From assembly GCA_964511645.1 (NCBI GenBank), contig CAZEGV010000055.1, forward strand, positions 1-16,113: DNA of 16,113 nucleotides, read 5' to 3'. Shown here piece by piece: positions 15,665 to 16,113 of the stretch (the stretch's first letter is position 1; each line of letters starts with the position of its first letter). Position numbers and translations under genes: made by a program. Source of the DNA: CAZEGV01 sp964511645 (GTDB lineage Bacteria; Bacteroidota; Bacteroidia; Cytophagales; JAAEPT01). The notes beneath the pieces were generated by a model. That model ran no database searches. It worked only from the letters and a program-made list of their open reading frames with translations, and was not told the DNA's origin.

Positions 15665-15790
15665 TAATGACAAAACCCTACGCTATTTCGCTTCGGGTCG
15701 GGCTTTATGTTCCCAATCTTCTCGATAAAAAATCGAAAAGGATTTCCACGTCAATCCCTTTTGCACACGCTTTGCGTGTTGCTAAATTTA
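15665..15790. repeat. Flavobacterial intergenic repeat element with two hairpins
   Basis: This gene-free stretch between pyc and the insertion sequence is more GC-rich than its flanks. It contains two inverted repeats: CTTCTCGAT/ATCGAAAAG around 15719-15740 (one internal mismatch), and GCACACGC/GCGTGTTGC at 15763-15782 (one bulge). The phrasing (TCGGGCTTTATGTTCCCAAT, GGATTTCCACGTCAATCCCT) is of a kind I recall from many flavobacterial intergenic regions. A 50-codon open frame across it (15667-15819) looks incidental. Copy number in this genome cannot be judged from one window. Confidence 0.55.
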
Positions 15791-15832
15791 AAAACCATCT
15801 CTTAACATTCACAATTTAATGTGTTACAAAAA

Positions 15833-15912
15833 AAGCACGAAGAGATACTACTAGCAAATTCTTCTATGATTAAAAACGAGCTGCGTTAGGGATAGCAGTG
15901 GCATCCTTTTTT
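15833..15912 (+). ncRNA. Conserved Flavo-1-like small RNA / terminator element
   Basis: The core GCGTTAGGGATAGCAGTGGC (15883-15902), continuing into ATCC and a T-run, is a sequence I recall as strongly conserved and repeated between genes in Flavobacteria. It is a plausible instance of the Flavo-1 RNA motif, though I cannot run a covariance search. Its 3' part folds as GGAT-A-GC-AGTG-GC-ATCC followed by six T, that is, an intrinsic terminator. An upstream GAAGA/TCTTC pair (15839-15865) could form a first stem. No protein-coding potential is evident. Strand is taken from the T-run; the 5' limit is approximate. Confidence 0.5.
15890..15912 (+). terminator. Intrinsic-terminator hairpin ending the small-RNA element
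   Basis: GGAT/ATCC and GC/GC pair around an AGTG loop with one bulged A, followed directly by TTTTTT. It would end the putative small RNA and shield pyc-side sequences from the insertion sequence. Confidence 0.55.
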
Positions 15913-15943
15913 ATTTTTATAATTTTGTACTTCTACAGACTAA

Positions 15944-16113
15944 GACCGTTGCAAGGTGAGTAGTTTATTTTTCCAAAATTTTGTATCTTTATGCTATGCA
16001 AAAGACAAGTCACCAAAGCTTTGCAGATAGTATCTGCAACCCAAGAACGAGAAAAATAAAAGCCACATTTTTTAAACAGATGAATAGTTTACTTGATTGG
16101 GATTCTATTGATG
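15944..16113 (+). mobile_element. Left end of an IS5-family insertion sequence, cut by the window edge
   Basis: A transposase gene starts at 15996. About 52 bp before it lies GACCGTTGCAAGG (15944-15956), resembling the GAGACC-TTTGCAA type of terminal repeat seen in IS5-group elements. It is directly preceded by CTAA (15940-15943), which fits the 4-bp YTAR target duplication of that group. The exact boundary is uncertain by a few bases because the right end is outside the window. Confidence 0.65.
15996..16113 (+). CDS. IS5-family transposase, N-terminal fragment (runs off the window)
   Basis: The first 39 codons are visible, beginning MQKTSHQSFADSICNPRTRK and continuing to FFKQMNSLLDWDSID at the edge. 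This matches the N-terminus I know from IS5-family DDE transposases of Bacteroidota, in which a short basic region precedes the helix-turn-helix and RNase H-like catalytic core. The catalytic DDE residues lie beyond the window, so whether the gene is intact cannot be judged. The ATG at 15996 is preferred over 15991, which is in another frame and continues into unrelated sequence. A -7-like TATCTTTA at 15984-15991 lies almost on the start codon. Transposition would duplicate the element; orientation is away from pyc. Confidence 0.75.
   Translation, partial: MQKTSHQSFADSICNPRTRKIKATFFKQMNSLLDWDSID

Noticed and set aside
15667..15819. 50-codon open frame on the plus strand
   Set aside because: It runs through the intergenic repeat with its two hairpins, has no start context or domain, and such repeats often stay open by chance.

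Overview
The window looks like a chromosomal segment of a low-GC Bacteroidota, most likely a member of the Flavobacteriaceae. The evidence is AT-rich codon use, no clear Shine-Dalgarno sequences ahead of the starts, -7 boxes resembling TAnnTTTG, DUF3857/transglutaminase secreted proteins, and two kinds of flavobacterial repeat or small-RNA sequence near the right edge. I see no tRNA, rRNA, CRISPR array or phage module. The species cannot be fixed from what is visible.

Left block (1-4622). A minus-strand cluster runs from a 52-residue lipoprotein (4407-4249), through a secreted DUF3857 transglutaminase-like protein with an intact Cys-His-Asp triad (4149-2242) and a paralogue in which the triad is lost (2216-261), to an 81-residue unknown protein whose start overlaps the previous stop in TAATG. 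The lipoprotein gene is divergent from a universal stress protein gene (4623-5513). The space between them holds -7-like boxes for both directions and an 11-bp direct repeat.

Middle block (5514-10823). A terminator hairpin separates uspA from a convergent 81-residue unknown gene. That gene is divergent from leuCD, the two subunits of isopropylmalate isomerase (leucine synthesis). leuA and leuB are not in the window. After a strong terminator comes a gene for a 726-residue B12-binding-type radical SAM enzyme of unknown function. Eleven bases later follows a secreted permuted papain-like (YiiX-type) hydrolase.

Right block (10824-15539). A PyrR-like phosphoribosyltransferase converges on, and overlaps by 9 bp, cytidylate kinase (cmk, minus strand). 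Upstream of cmk on the same strand, behind a hairpin, lies the long gene for single-chain pyruvate carboxylase (pyc), which supplies oxaloacetate.

Right edge (15540-16113). This stretch lacks host genes. It contains a 15-nt palindrome ahead of pyc, a flavobacterial intergenic repeat with two hairpins, a conserved Flavo-1-like RNA or terminator element, and the left end of an IS5-family insertion sequence whose transposase gene runs off the window.

Most of the window is ordinary housekeeping. The parts worth a second look are the active/inactive transglutaminase pair with its lipoprotein, the radical SAM-hydrolase pair with a stem-loop over the start codon, the two operator-like palindromes, and the repeat/RNA/IS cluster at the right end.
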